Shown: positions 34,799-42,129 of the stretch, piece after piece
Layout of the letters: the number at the start of each line of letters is the position of its first letter
Position numbering within the stretch: position 1 is the first letter of the stretch
Assembly: GCA_030425285.1 (NCBI GenBank)
Contig: JAUIAY010000001.1
Span: 1,164,963 to 1,228,962 of the forward strand
From: Bacteroidia bacterium
GTDB taxonomy: Bacteria; Bacteroidota; Bacteroidia; Flavobacteriales; Flavobacteriaceae
Length of the DNA stretch: 64,000 nt
Direction of reading: 5' to 3'
Translations under genes and position numbers: made by a program
The notes under the pieces: model-generated
What the model was told of the DNA's origin: nothing
Seen by the model: only the letters and a program-made list of their open reading frames with translations
The model's database searches: none

Positions 34799-35755
34799 AT
34801 GAGTGAAGAACAAATAAAAAACCTGGAAGAGCAATTTGAAGCGCGTATCGCTCGCGACGAAAAAATTGAACCTAAAGACTGGATGCCAGAAAAGTATCGC
34901 CAAACGCATATTAGGCAAATCAGTCAGCACGCGCATTCCGAAATTGTAGGAATGTTACCAGAAGGTAACTGGATTACTCGTGCGCCATCCTTACGTCGTA
35001 AAGTAGCCTTATTGGCAAAAGTACAAGACGAAGCTGGTCACGGGTTATACCTATACAGTGCTTGCGAAACATTAGGCATCTCGCGAGACGAGTTATACGA
35101 GCAATTGCATTCGGGTAAAGCAAAATATTCTTCCATATTCAATTACCCAACAGTAACTTGGGCAGATATAGGAGCTATCGGTTGGTTGGTAGATGGTGCA
35201 GCCATTATCAATCAAGTGCCACTTTGCAGCACGTCTTTTGGACCTTATGCAAGAGCAATGGTGCGTGTGTGCAAGGAAGAGAGTTTTCACCAGCGTCAAG
35301 GTTACGAAATTATGCTAAAACTTTGTAATGGAACACCAGAACAAAAAGAAATGGCACAAGATGCACTTAACCGTTGGTGGTGGCCAAGTTTAATGATGTT
35401 AGGGCCAACTGATGATATGTCAGTTCATACCGAACAATCAATGAAATGGAAATTGAAGCGAAAAACCAATGACGAGTTACGTCAGCAGTTTATTGACCAA
35501 ACCGTGCCACAAGCTGATATTTTAGGATTGACAATTCCAGACTCAGATTTAAAATGGAATGAAGAGCGTCAGAGTTATGATTTTGGAGAAATTGATTGGG
35601 ATGAATTCTGGCAAGTTGTAAAAGGTCACGGACCAATGAACAATGCAAGAATGAAAGCAAGAGTTGGTGCTTGGGAACGTGGCGAATGGGTTAGAGACGC
35701 AGCAATGGCTCACGCAGAAAAACAACAAGAAAGAAAAAACAAACAAGTAGTATAA
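34799..35755 (+). CDS. paaA: 1,2-phenylacetyl-CoA epoxidase, catalytic subunit PaaA
   Basis: PaaA carries the di-iron site that epoxidises the aromatic ring of phenylacetyl-CoA. Its 318 residues are normal. The two iron-binding helices are visible as [15 protein letters not shown] (ExxH) and [16 protein letters not shown] (ExxH), and [11 protein letters not shown] is also characteristic. It forms the core with PaaC, and PaaB bridges the dimers. It is separated from paaE by 169 bases of repeats, unusual inside an operon. Confidence 0.97.
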   Translation: MSEEQIKNLEEQFEARIARDEKIEPKDWMPEKYRQTHIRQISQHAHSEIVGMLPEGNWITRAPSLRRKVALLAKVQDEAGHGLYLYSACETLGISRDELYEQLHSGKAKYSSIFNYPTVTWADIGAIGWLVDGAAIINQVPLCSTSFGPYARAMVRVCKEESFHQRQGYEIMLKLCNGTPEQKEMAQDALNRWWWPSLMMLGPTDDMSVHTEQSMKWKLKRKTNDELRQQFIDQTVPQADILGLTIPDSDLKWNEERQSYDFGEIDWDEFWQVVKGHGPMNNARMKARVGAWERGEWVRDAAMAHAEKQQERKNKQVV

Positions 35756-35762
35756 TCAGAAG

Positions 35763-35842
35763 GTTAGACTCGAGAAATGAGAAAAGTACTCTGATAAGGT
35801 CTAACACCTAATATCTAATATCTAATATCTAATGTCTAATAA
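35763..35842 (+). repeat. Inverted repeat and heptamer tandem array running into paaB
   Basis: GTTAGAC (35763) and GTCTAAC (35799) form a 7-bp inverted repeat. From 35801 a 7-base unit (CTAATAT with variants CTAACAC, CTAATGT, CTAATAA) repeats six times. The paaB start codon lies within the fifth unit (35829-35835), so the repeat forms the ribosome-binding region. Confidence 0.7.
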
Positions 35843-36122
35843 AAAGAACTGGCCACTTTGGGAGGTTTTCGTAAGAAGTAAAAACGGATTAGAACATCGT
35901 CATTTCGGAAGTCTTCACGCAGCAGATGCAGAAATGGCTTTAGAAAATGCAAGAGACGTTTACACAAGACGTAACGAAGGTGTAAGCATTTGGGTTGTAG
36001 AAAGTAAGCATATTACAGCATCAAATCCAGAGCATAATGGCGAATTATTTGAACCAGCACAAGACAAGGTGTATCGTCATCCAACATTTTATGATTTACC
36101 AGACGACGTAAAACATATGTAA
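35832..36122 (+). CDS. paaB: 1,2-phenylacetyl-CoA epoxidase, subunit PaaB
   Basis: This 96-residue small structural subunit bridges PaaA-PaaC pairs in the epoxidase. Typical segments are WPLWEVFVRSKNGLEHRHFG, SLHAADAEMALENARDVYTRR, SIWVVESKHI and DKVYRHPTFYDLPDDVKHM. The start ATG lies inside a heptamer repeat; the first codons (SNKK) come partly from the repeat, and the conserved part begins at NWPLWEV. It sits between paaA and paaC with repeat-filled gaps on both sides. Confidence 0.96.
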   Translation: MSNKKNWPLWEVFVRSKNGLEHRHFGSLHAADAEMALENARDVYTRRNEGVSIWVVESKHITASNPEHNGELFEPAQDKVYRHPTFYDLPDDVKHM

Positions 36123-36214
36123 CAAAGCAAGGCTTTGTCATCCTGAACTTGTTTCAGGATCTCTTTATTTATGTTAAATGTCACCTTGAGCGCAGTCGAA
36201 AGGTCTCAATTTGA
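36122..36214. repeat. Small palindromic repeats between paaB and paaC
   Basis: The gap holds ACAAAG/CTTTGT (36122-36138), then TCCTGAAC-TTG-TTTCAGGA (36141-36159), then a CCTTGAGCGCAGTCGAAAGG unit near 36184-36203. The last two recur, one inside the other, at 37695-37738. Similar motifs are common between genes in this phylum. Confidence 0.65.
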
Positions 36215-36220
36215 TTAAAA

Positions 36221-36976
36221 ATGAAAAACAAAAACCTATACAACTACATTCTTGGCATTGCAGACAACAGCCTCATTCTCGGTCAGAGATTAGGAGAGCT
36301 TTGCGGTCACGGACCAAGTTTAGAAACAGATATTGCGTGCACTAATATGTCACTGGATTTATTAGGACAAGTACGTAGTTATTATCAATATGCAGCGAAG
36401 ATAGCTGAAGACGGCAGAACTGAAGATGATATCGCTATGCTTCGTAAAGAACGCGAATACTTCAATGTTTTATTGGTAGAACAGCCAAATACCGATTTTG
36501 GGTACACAATGGCAAGACAATTCTTATTCGATGTATATCATTTTTTAATGCTAACCGAATTAGAAAAAAGTACCGATTTAAATCTGTCTGCAATTGCAAA
36601 AAAATCCATCAAAGAAGTGAGTTACCATAAGCGTTTCTCATCCGATTGGATTAAGCGATTAGGAGATGGTACTGAAGAAAGTCATAGTCGTATTCAAACC
36701 GCAATAAATGATTTATGGACGTATACCGATGAATTATTTCATCAAACCGAAGCTGATAAAGTTATGGTTGCTGAAGGCGTTGGAGTAGATGTCACTAAAT
36801 TAAAAGACGCTTATTACGAAGAAGTAAATGCAATTTTAGAAGAAGCAACGTTAAGCGTTCCAGAAAGCAAATATTTTCAAAAAGGAGGAAAGCAAGGCAT
36901 TCATACCGAACATATGGGTTACTTGCTAGCCGATTTACAATATATGCAACGTACCTATCCAAATATGGAATGGTAA
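36221..36976 (+). CDS. paaC: 1,2-phenylacetyl-CoA epoxidase, subunit PaaC
   Basis: PaaC is the structural partner of PaaA, with the same ferritin-like helical fold but no intact iron site. The 251 residues are normal. Family segments are LGQRLGELCGHGPSLETDIA, MSLDLLGQVRSYYQYAA, NTDFGYTMARQFLFDVYHF, KEVSYHKRFSSDWIKRLGDG and HTEHMGYLLADLQYMQR. A 129-base repeat-bearing gap to paaD follows. Confidence 0.96.
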   Translation: MKNKNLYNYILGIADNSLILGQRLGELCGHGPSLETDIACTNMSLDLLGQVRSYYQYAAKIAEDGRTEDDIAMLRKEREYFNVLLVEQPNTDFGYTMARQFLFDVYHFLMLTELEKSTDLNLSAIAKKSIKEVSYHKRFSSDWIKRLGDGTEESHSRIQTAINDLWTYTDELFHQTEADKVMVAEGVGVDVTKLKDAYYEEVNAILEEATLSVPESKYFQKGGKQGIHTEHMGYLLADLQYMQRTYPNMEW

Positions 36977-37096
36977 CCAATTCCTGCGAAAGCAGAAATC
37001 TGAAATCGAAATCGAAACTGAAGTCGAAGTCGAAGAAGAGAGTATCAATATTGTAATTTTAATTGTCCCCTTGAGGGGACTTTAGGGGTGTTTTAA
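36977..37096. repeat. Repeats between paaC and paaD
   Basis: The gap contains a CTGC-GAAA-GCAG mini-hairpin, then a purine-rich run of gaaatcgaaatcg/gaagtcgaagtcg units (about 37001-37036), then the hairpin GTCCCCTTGAGGGGAC with a following TTTAGGGGTGTTTT. The tcgaaa units resemble those read as protein in the E2 linker near 47950. Confidence 0.55.
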
Positions 37097-37105
37097 GATT
37101 TAATT

Positions 37106-37606
37106 TTGACAAAAGACAAATTACAAATAGACCAAAAGTTATATAAAATATTGGAAGGTGTAAGCGACCCAGAAATCCCAGTATTATCCATTATGGATAT
37201 GGGAGTTGTGCGTTCTGCTGTTATCGAAAATGATATTGTAAAAATCGAAATCACACCAACTTACAGTGGCTGTCCTGCAATGGATGTTATCGGAGATGAT
37301 ATCAAACGCGCAATGCAAAAAGCAGGTTATATAGCTGAAGTAGATTTGATTTTACATCCAGCTTGGACAACCGATTGGATTACACCAAGAGGCCGAAAAG
37401 CACTCGAAGATTATGGTATCGCAGCACCATTAGATGAAGAAGCTGACAAGTCCGTGTTGCTGGAAGGAAAACAATTAGTAAAATGTCCGCAATGCGGAAG
37501 CACAAATACAAAAATGATAAGTCAATTTGGTTCAACGGCTTGCAAAGCACAATTTCAGTGCAACGACTGCCAAGAACCATTTGATTATTTTAAATGTTTG
37601 AAATGA
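37106..37606 (+). CDS. paaD: PaaD, epoxidase iron-sulfur maturation subunit
   Basis: The 166-residue protein has an N-terminal MIP18/DUF59 domain (LEGVSDPEIPVLSIMDMGVV, IEITPTYSGCPAMDVIGDDI, ILHPAWTTDWI). A C-terminal zinc-ribbon-like segment with four cysteines follows (KCPQCGSTN and QCNDCQEPF). PaaD is needed for assembly of a working PaaABCE complex, probably iron-sulfur delivery. The start is TTG at 37106: the in-frame stop upstream leaves no ATG, and the sequence that follows aligns with the family from its beginning. Confidence 0.94.
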   Translation: MTKDKLQIDQKLYKILEGVSDPEIPVLSIMDMGVVRSAVIENDIVKIEITPTYSGCPAMDVIGDDIKRAMQKAGYIAEVDLILHPAWTTDWITPRGRKALEDYGIAAPLDEEADKSVLLEGKQLVKCPQCGSTNTKMISQFGSTACKAQFQCNDCQEPFDYFKCLK

Positions 37607-37607
37607 T

Positions 37608-37677
37608 TTGTCATTCAGAGCGAAGCGAAGAATCTAAATATAAAAAGATTGCCACGTCCTACGTCCTCGCAATGACA
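37608..37677 (-). repeat. 70-base inverted intergenic repeat, minus-strand copy
   Basis: Read on the minus strand it begins TGTCATTGCGAGGACGTAGG and ends in GATTCTTCGCTTCG...TGACAA. Its first 32 bases are identical to 49025-49056 on the plus strand, and the ends (TGTCATT/AATGACA) are inverted repeats. It lies directly after the paaD stop. Confidence 0.75.
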
Positions 37678-37694
37678 ACTAAAAAGATTTGTTA

Positions 37695-37738
37695 TCCTGA
37701 ACTGTCACACTGAGCGCAGTCGAAGTGTCGTTTCAGGA
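37695..37738. repeat. Nested palindromic repeat upstream of paaG
   Basis: The outer arms TCCTGAAC (37695-37702) and TTTCAGGA (37731-37738) match the element at 36141-36159. In place of the 3-base loop there is a 28-base unit (37703-37730) containing CTGAGCGCAGTCGAAGTG, a relative of the unit at 36184. One repeat appears to have inserted into the loop of another. Confidence 0.65.
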
Positions 37739-37766
37739 TCTCATTAAGATTAATAATTATAAAATT

Positions 37767-38546
37767 ATGAGTTCAATAGAACTAAAAATAGAAAACAACA
37801 TAGCCTACATCACATTAAACCGACCAGAAGTTTTTAACAGCTTCAATCGTGAAATGGCCTTAAAACTTCAATCCGTTTTAGATGACTGTGAAAGCAATCC
37901 AGAAGTAAGAGCAATCGTGCTAACTGGAAATGGAAAAGCATTTTGCGCAGGTCAAGACTTAAAAGAAGTTACAAGTCCGGAACTAAACCCAGGATTCAAG
38001 AAAATTCTAGAAGAGCATTACAATCCAATCATCACCAGAATTAGAAACATTAAGAAACCAATCATTGGTGCGATAAATGGCGTAGCAGCTGGTGCAGGAG
38101 CAAACATTGCATTGGCTTGTGATATCGTTGTGGCTCACGAAAAAGTAAGTTTTATTCAAGCATTTAGTTTAATAGGGTTGATTCCTGATAGCGCGGGAAC
38201 GTTCTTTTTACCTCGCTTAATAGGTTTTCAAAAAGCATCAGCATTAGCGATGTTAGGAGATAAAGTGTCTGCCGATGAAGCCGAAAAAATGGGAATGATT
38301 TACAAAGTGTTGCCATTAGAAAGTTTTGAAGAAGAAGTGAATAAATTAGCCTTAAAACTCGCTAATATGCCAACATTAGCTTTAGGGAAAATTAAGGAAG
38401 CGTTTAATCAATCTTTAACCAATAATTTAGAAGAGCAGTTAGCATTGGAATCAAAATTACAAATAGAAGCAGCTCAAACTAAAGATTACGAAGAAGGCGT
38501 TTCAGCTTTTGTAGAAAAACGTAAACCAACTTTTAAAGGAAAATAA
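37767..38546 (+). CDS. paaG: Epoxy-phenylacetyl-CoA isomerase PaaG (enoyl-CoA hydratase family)
   Basis: PaaG isomerises the ring epoxide to oxepin-CoA and later shifts a double bond. This crotonase-fold protein has 259 residues. The oxyanion-hole segments are GNGKAFCAGQDLKEV and NGVAAGAGANIALACDIVVA. The catalytic Asp sits in LIPDSAGTFFLPRLIG, where true hydratases carry Glu, which favours PaaG over PaaF. I chose the ATG at 37767; the codons in frame upstream belong to a repeat. It is part of the paa operon. Confidence 0.88.
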   Translation: MSSIELKIENNIAYITLNRPEVFNSFNREMALKLQSVLDDCESNPEVRAIVLTGNGKAFCAGQDLKEVTSPELNPGFKKILEEHYNPIITRIRNIKKPIIGAINGVAAGAGANIALACDIVVAHEKVSFIQAFSLIGLIPDSAGTFFLPRLIGFQKASALAMLGDKVSADEAEKMGMIYKVLPLESFEEEVNKLALKLANMPTLALGKIKEAFNQSLTNNLEEQLALESKLQIEAAQTKDYEEGVSAFVEKRKPTFKGK

Positions 38547-38569
38547 AGAATAACGAATAGTTAACCGAA

Positions 38570-39022
38570 GAATATTGAATAAAGAAGTATTTATGAAAAA
38601 TTATAAATATGACATAGAAGAAAGATTAATTCAGTTTTCGGTTGATGTTATTATTATATGTGGAAAAATTGATGGTAATTTTGCATCACAACATTTGTCA
38701 AAACAGTTAATTCGTTCGGCAACGGCTTCAGCACTTAATTATGGCGAAGCACAAAGCGCAGAATCTTCTCGAGATTTTCTTCATAAGATGAAAATATGTT
38801 TGAAAGAATTGAGAGAGTCTTTAGTGAATTTAAAAATTCAAAAAGGTGCAAACCTGATTTCAGATTTACAAAAGTTAGAACAACTTTTAAAAGAAAATAA
38901 TGAACTCATTGCGATTTTTGTATCGAGTATTCGAACATCGCAAAATAAAAATAAATAGATGGATGTTTATCAGATAATAGAAATTCAACACTTCTAAATT
39001 CTGTATTTAACATTCAATATTC
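38570..39022. mobile_element. Candidate cassette: four-helix-bundle gene with inverted flanks
   Basis: Left flank GAATATTGAAT (38570-38580) and AGAAGT (38583-38588); right flank ACTTCT (38990-38995) and ATTCAATATTC (39012-39022). The 11-bp and 6-bp arms are perfect inverted matches in mirrored order. Only one gene lies between them and no transposase is present, so any movement would need help in trans. Confidence 0.45.
38593..38958 (+). CDS. Four-helix-bundle protein (23S rRNA intervening-sequence type)
   Basis: This 121-residue all-helical protein of the family first found in 23S rRNA intervening sequences and related to Avd proteins shows ERLIQFSVDVIIICG, HLSKQLIRSATASALNYGEA and FLHKMKICLKELRESLVNLK. 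The ATG at 38593 gives the usual length. It has no known role in phenylacetate breakdown. It interrupts the paa operon between paaG and paaH and is flanked by imperfect inverted repeats (38570-38588 and 38990-39022), suggesting a mobile cassette. No reverse transcriptase is nearby. Confidence 0.85.
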   Translation: MKNYKYDIEERLIQFSVDVIIICGKIDGNFASQHLSKQLIRSATASALNYGEAQSAESSRDFLHKMKICLKELRESLVNLKIQKGANLISDLQKLEQLLKENNELIAIFVSSIRTSQNKNK

Positions 39023-39032
39023 GATATTAATT

Positions 39033-40187
39033 ATGAACGTAGGAATAATCGGTTCAGGAACAATGGGAAGCGGTATCGCTCAAGTAGCGGCAACTGCAGG
39101 TTGTTCTGTGAAATTATACGATACAAATCAAGCGGCTTTAGACAAAGCTAAAGCAAGCCTTGAAAAAATATTAAATAGACTCATTGAAAAAGGTCGAATA
39201 GATGCTGAAGAAAAAAACAGAATTCAGTCAAATATCAGGTATGTCGATAGTCTAAAAGCATTAGCAGATTCAAATCTTACGATTGAAGCTATCGTCGAAA
39301 ATATCGATATCAAGAAGAAAGTCTTTTCTGAATTGGAAAGCTATGTTACGGATGATTGTATTATCGCTTCAAACACATCGAGTTTATCGATAGCATCTAT
39401 AGCATCATCTTTACAAAAACCTGAACGTTGCATCGGTATACACTTTTTCAACCCAGCACCATTAATGAAATTGGTTGAGGTTATTCCAGCAGTGCAAACC
39501 TCAAAAGCGGTTTTAGACAAATCGGTTGAAACCATAAAAAGTTGGAAAAAAACAGTAGCTGTTGCCAAGGATACACCTGGTTTTATCGTAAACCGCGTAG
39601 CGCGACCATTTTACGGAGAAGCTTTAAGAATATATGAAGAAGGATTGGCAGATTTTGAAACCATTGACCATAGTTTAAAAACATTGGGAGGTTTTAGAAT
39701 GGGACCATTCGAGTTAATGGATTTTATAGGTAACGATGTTAATTACACCGTAACAGAAACCGTGTTTACAGCCTTTTATTTCGACCCAAGATACAAACCG
39801 AGTTTCACACAAAAGCGTTTAAGTGAAGCAGGTTATTTAGGAAGAAAAACAGGAAAAGGTTACTATGATTATTCTGAAGGAGCTGTAAAGCAAGAACCAA
39901 AAGAAGATAGCGAATTAGCAAAAAACATTTTCGACCGTGTTCTAGTAATGTTAATCAACGAAGCAGCAGACGCTTTGTTTTTAAACATCGCATCAGCAGA
40001 AGATATAGACAACGCTATGACTAAAGGTGTTAACTATCCAAAAGGATTATTAGCTTGGGCAGATAAAAAAGGCATTGATTGGTGCGTAACCAAATTAGAT
40101 GAATTGTACAACGAGTACCACGAAGACCGTTACCGTTGTAGTCCGTTGTTGCGTAAAATGAATAAAGAAAATAAAACATTCTTTTAA
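39033..40187 (+). CDS. paaH: 3-hydroxyadipyl-CoA dehydrogenase PaaH
   Basis: This NAD-dependent 3-hydroxyacyl-CoA dehydrogenase has 384 residues. The N-terminal Rossmann motif is GIIGSGTMGSGIAQVA. SNTSSLSIASIASSL and GIHFFNPAPLMKLVEVI hold the catalytic His, and DTPGFIVNRVARPFYGEALR follows. A helical 3HCDH C-terminal domain (FELMDFIGNDVNYTV) and a second short 3HCDH-type part complete it. In this pathway it would oxidise 3-hydroxyadipyl-CoA to 3-oxoadipyl-CoA. Its stop overlaps the paaI start by one base. Confidence 0.92.
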   Translation: MNVGIIGSGTMGSGIAQVAATAGCSVKLYDTNQAALDKAKASLEKILNRLIEKGRIDAEEKNRIQSNIRYVDSLKALADSNLTIEAIVENIDIKKKVFSELESYVTDDCIIASNTSSLSIASIASSLQKPERCIGIHFFNPAPLMKLVEVIPAVQTSKAVLDKSVETIKSWKKTVAVAKDTPGFIVNRVARPFYGEALRIYEEGLADFETIDHSLKTLGGFRMGPFELMDFIGNDVNYTVTETVFTAFYFDPRYKPSFTQKRLSEAGYLGRKTGKGYYDYSEGAVKQEPKEDSELAKNIFDRVLVMLINEAADALFLNIASAEDIDNAMTKGVNYPKGLLAWADKKGIDWCVTKLDELYNEYHEDRYRCSPLLRKMNKENKTFF

Positions 40188-40597
40188 TGCAAGGAGAGCA
40201 AATTCCACATAAAATGTTAAGTCAAGATGCATTCAGCACTTGGTTAGGCATCGAAATCCTAGAATGCGAAATTGGTCGTTGTCGCGTGGCAATGACAGTT
40301 CGCAAGGAAATGCTTAATAGTATGGGGAAAGCACACGGCGGAATCAGTTATGCATTGGCAGATACCGCTTTTGGTTTTGCGGCAAATACACACGGAAAAT
40401 TTGCTGTGTCTATAGAAACCAGCATCAATCATATTGAAGCATTAAATGAAGGAGATTATTTAGTCGCTGAATCTGTGATAGAAAACGTGAAAAACAGACT
40501 CGGATTTAATATAGTAGAAGTAAAACGAGGAGATGAACTGGTAGCACTTTTTAAAGGTGTTGTTTATCGCACTCAAAAAGATTGGACAAATGAATAA
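40187..40597 (+). CDS. paaI: PaaI hotdog-fold thioesterase
   Basis: This 136-residue hotdog-fold acyl-CoA thioesterase is thought to rescue CoA from dead-end ring-hydroxylated phenylacetyl-CoA intermediates. The family signature is KAHGGISYALADTAFGFAAN, with the catalytic Asp on the long helix, and SIETSINHIEALNEGDYLVA follows. It is coupled to paaH by a TAATG overlap. A 90-base gap with AT-rich degenerate repeats leads to paaJ. Confidence 0.92.
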   Translation: MQGEQIPHKMLSQDAFSTWLGIEILECEIGRCRVAMTVRKEMLNSMGKAHGGISYALADTAFGFAANTHGKFAVSIETSINHIEALNEGDYLVAESVIENVKNRLGFNIVEVKRGDELVALFKGVVYRTQKDWTNE

Positions 40598-40686
40598 CGA
40601 TTGGATAATAACGATTGAAGATTTAAGAAGTATCAGTGAAAACTTCAAAAATCAAAAATCGTAAATCCACAATCTCAAATAATAAA

Positions 40687-41895
40687 ATGGAAGCATACAT
40701 AATAGACGGCATAAGAACACCAATAGGAAATTACAAAGGCACATTATCGGCTGTAAGAACAGATGATTTAGCAGCTTTAGTAATTAAAGAAATAGTAAAA
40801 CGAAACCCAAATATCCCAAAAGAAGCATACGACGATGTTATTCTGGGTTGTGCTAACCAAGCAGGAGAAGACAACCGTAATGTCGCTAGAATGGCATCAC
40901 TTTTAGCAGGATTACCGTTTACAGTTCCTGGGGAAACTGTAAACAGACTATGTAGTTCTGGTTTGTCAGCAATTATCCACGCAAACAGAGCGATAAAAGC
41001 AGGAGATGGCGATGTATTCATTTCAGGAGGTGTTGAGAATATGACACGCGGACCATACGTTATGGCAAAACCATCAAGCGCTTTTGGTGGCGATTCAAAA
41101 CTGTACGATTCCACATTCGGATGGCGTTTTGTAAACTCAAAAATGCACGAAATGTATGGCACAGACGGAATGGGAATGACAGCAGAAAATCTTGTCGAGA
41201 AATATAATATCTCGCGAGAAGACCAAGATGCATTCGCGTACTGGAGTCAGATGAAAGCATCACAAGCACAAGAAAACGGAAGATTAGAAAAAGAAATTCT
41301 ACCTGTCGAAATTCCACAACGCAAAAAAGACCCAATCGTTTTTGCAAAAGATGAGTTTGTAAAGCCAACAACGTCAAAAGAGATTTTAGCCAAATTACGA
41401 CCAGCCTTTAAAAAAGAAGGAGGAAGCGTAACCGCAGGAAATGCATCAGGTTTAAACGACGGAGCAGCAGCAACCATTATCGCTTCAGATGAGGCAGTAA
41501 AAAAATATAATCTAAAACCTTTAGCGCGCATCGTGAGTTCCGCTGTCGTAGGTGTAGAGCCGCGAATTATGGGCATTGGTCCAGTCGAGGCGTCCAACAA
41601 AGCTTTGGCAAAAGCCGGATTAACAATGGATGATATCGACATCATAGAACTCAACGAAGCCTTTGCAGCACAAGCATTGGCGTGCACCAGAGCTTGGGGA
41701 TTGGCGGACAATGACCCAAGAATCAACCCAAATGGAGGCTCTATCGCAATTGGCCATCCGCTTGGGGTTACAGGCACCAGAATCGCCTATTCAGCGGCTT
41801 TAGAGCTCAAAGAGCAAAACAAGCGCTACGCATTGGTAACAATGTGTATTGGCGTGGGGCAAGGATATGCAGTTGTGATTGAAAATGAGAATTAA
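40687..41895 (+). CDS. paaJ: 3-oxoadipyl-CoA thiolase PaaJ (PcaF-like)
   Basis: This thiolase has 402 residues. The nucleophilic Cys is in ETVNRLCSSGLSAI, the His in GGSIAIGHPLGVTGTR, and the C-terminal Cys loop in VTMCIGVGQGYAVVI. Opening segments YIIDGIRTPIGNYKG and DDVILGCANQAGEDNRN fit the 3-oxoadipyl-CoA/3-oxo-5,6-dehydrosuberyl-CoA thiolase group, which releases acetyl-CoA and finally succinyl-CoA. The ATG at 40687 fits the family start, and the 17 codons upstream are repeat-like. It is in the paa operon. Confidence 0.92.
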   Translation: MEAYIIDGIRTPIGNYKGTLSAVRTDDLAALVIKEIVKRNPNIPKEAYDDVILGCANQAGEDNRNVARMASLLAGLPFTVPGETVNRLCSSGLSAIIHANRAIKAGDGDVFISGGVENMTRGPYVMAKPSSAFGGDSKLYDSTFGWRFVNSKMHEMYGTDGMGMTAENLVEKYNISREDQDAFAYWSQMKASQAQENGRLEKEILPVEIPQRKKDPIVFAKDEFVKPTTSKEILAKLRPAFKKEGGSVTAGNASGLNDGAAATIIASDEAVKKYNLKPLARIVSSAVVGVEPRIMGIGPVEASNKALAKAGLTMDDIDIIELNEAFAAQALACTRAWGLADNDPRINPNGGSIAIGHPLGVTGTRIAYSAALELKEQNKRYALVTMCIGVGQGYAVVIENEN

Positions 41896-42026
41896 AATTA
41901 GAATGTAGACCGCTACGCTGTTAGAATTTAGAATAGAGACAGCAGGTAGGCTTCGTTGAAATGCAGAATAAAAAAATGAAAGCGTTAAAAATTTTTGAAA
42001 CCTTGGAAAAAATTTAGATTTCATTT

Positions 42027-42113
42027 TGAGGTTTTCAATCTGTAAAACAAGATTGAAAAATTCCTCATTTCAACTTGAATTTTTGGTTCGTTTTGTTTCA
42101 AGACAAAATGAAC
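42027..42113 (+). repeat. Two hairpins upstream of paaZ
   Basis: Hairpin 1: TTTTCAATC (42032) with GATTGAAAA (42051), extended by TGAGG/CCTCA. Hairpin 2: GTTCGTTTTGT (42086) with ACAAAATGAAC (42103), 11 pairs with one G-T. The preceding 41900-41960 stretch has tagaatgtaga/ttagaatttagaatagaga repeats. These may act on mRNA stability or simply be repeats. Confidence 0.5.
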
Positions 42114-42129
42114 ATAAATATAAAATAAG

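Noticed and set aside
38593-38958. Avd-type accessory protein of a diversity-generating retroelement
   Set aside because: No reverse transcriptase, template repeat or variable repeat pair is visible nearby; only the protein fold is shared.
41060-41777. Two long minus-strand open frames over the thiolase gene
   Set aside because: They are opposite-strand shadows of paaJ, which has full family conservation.
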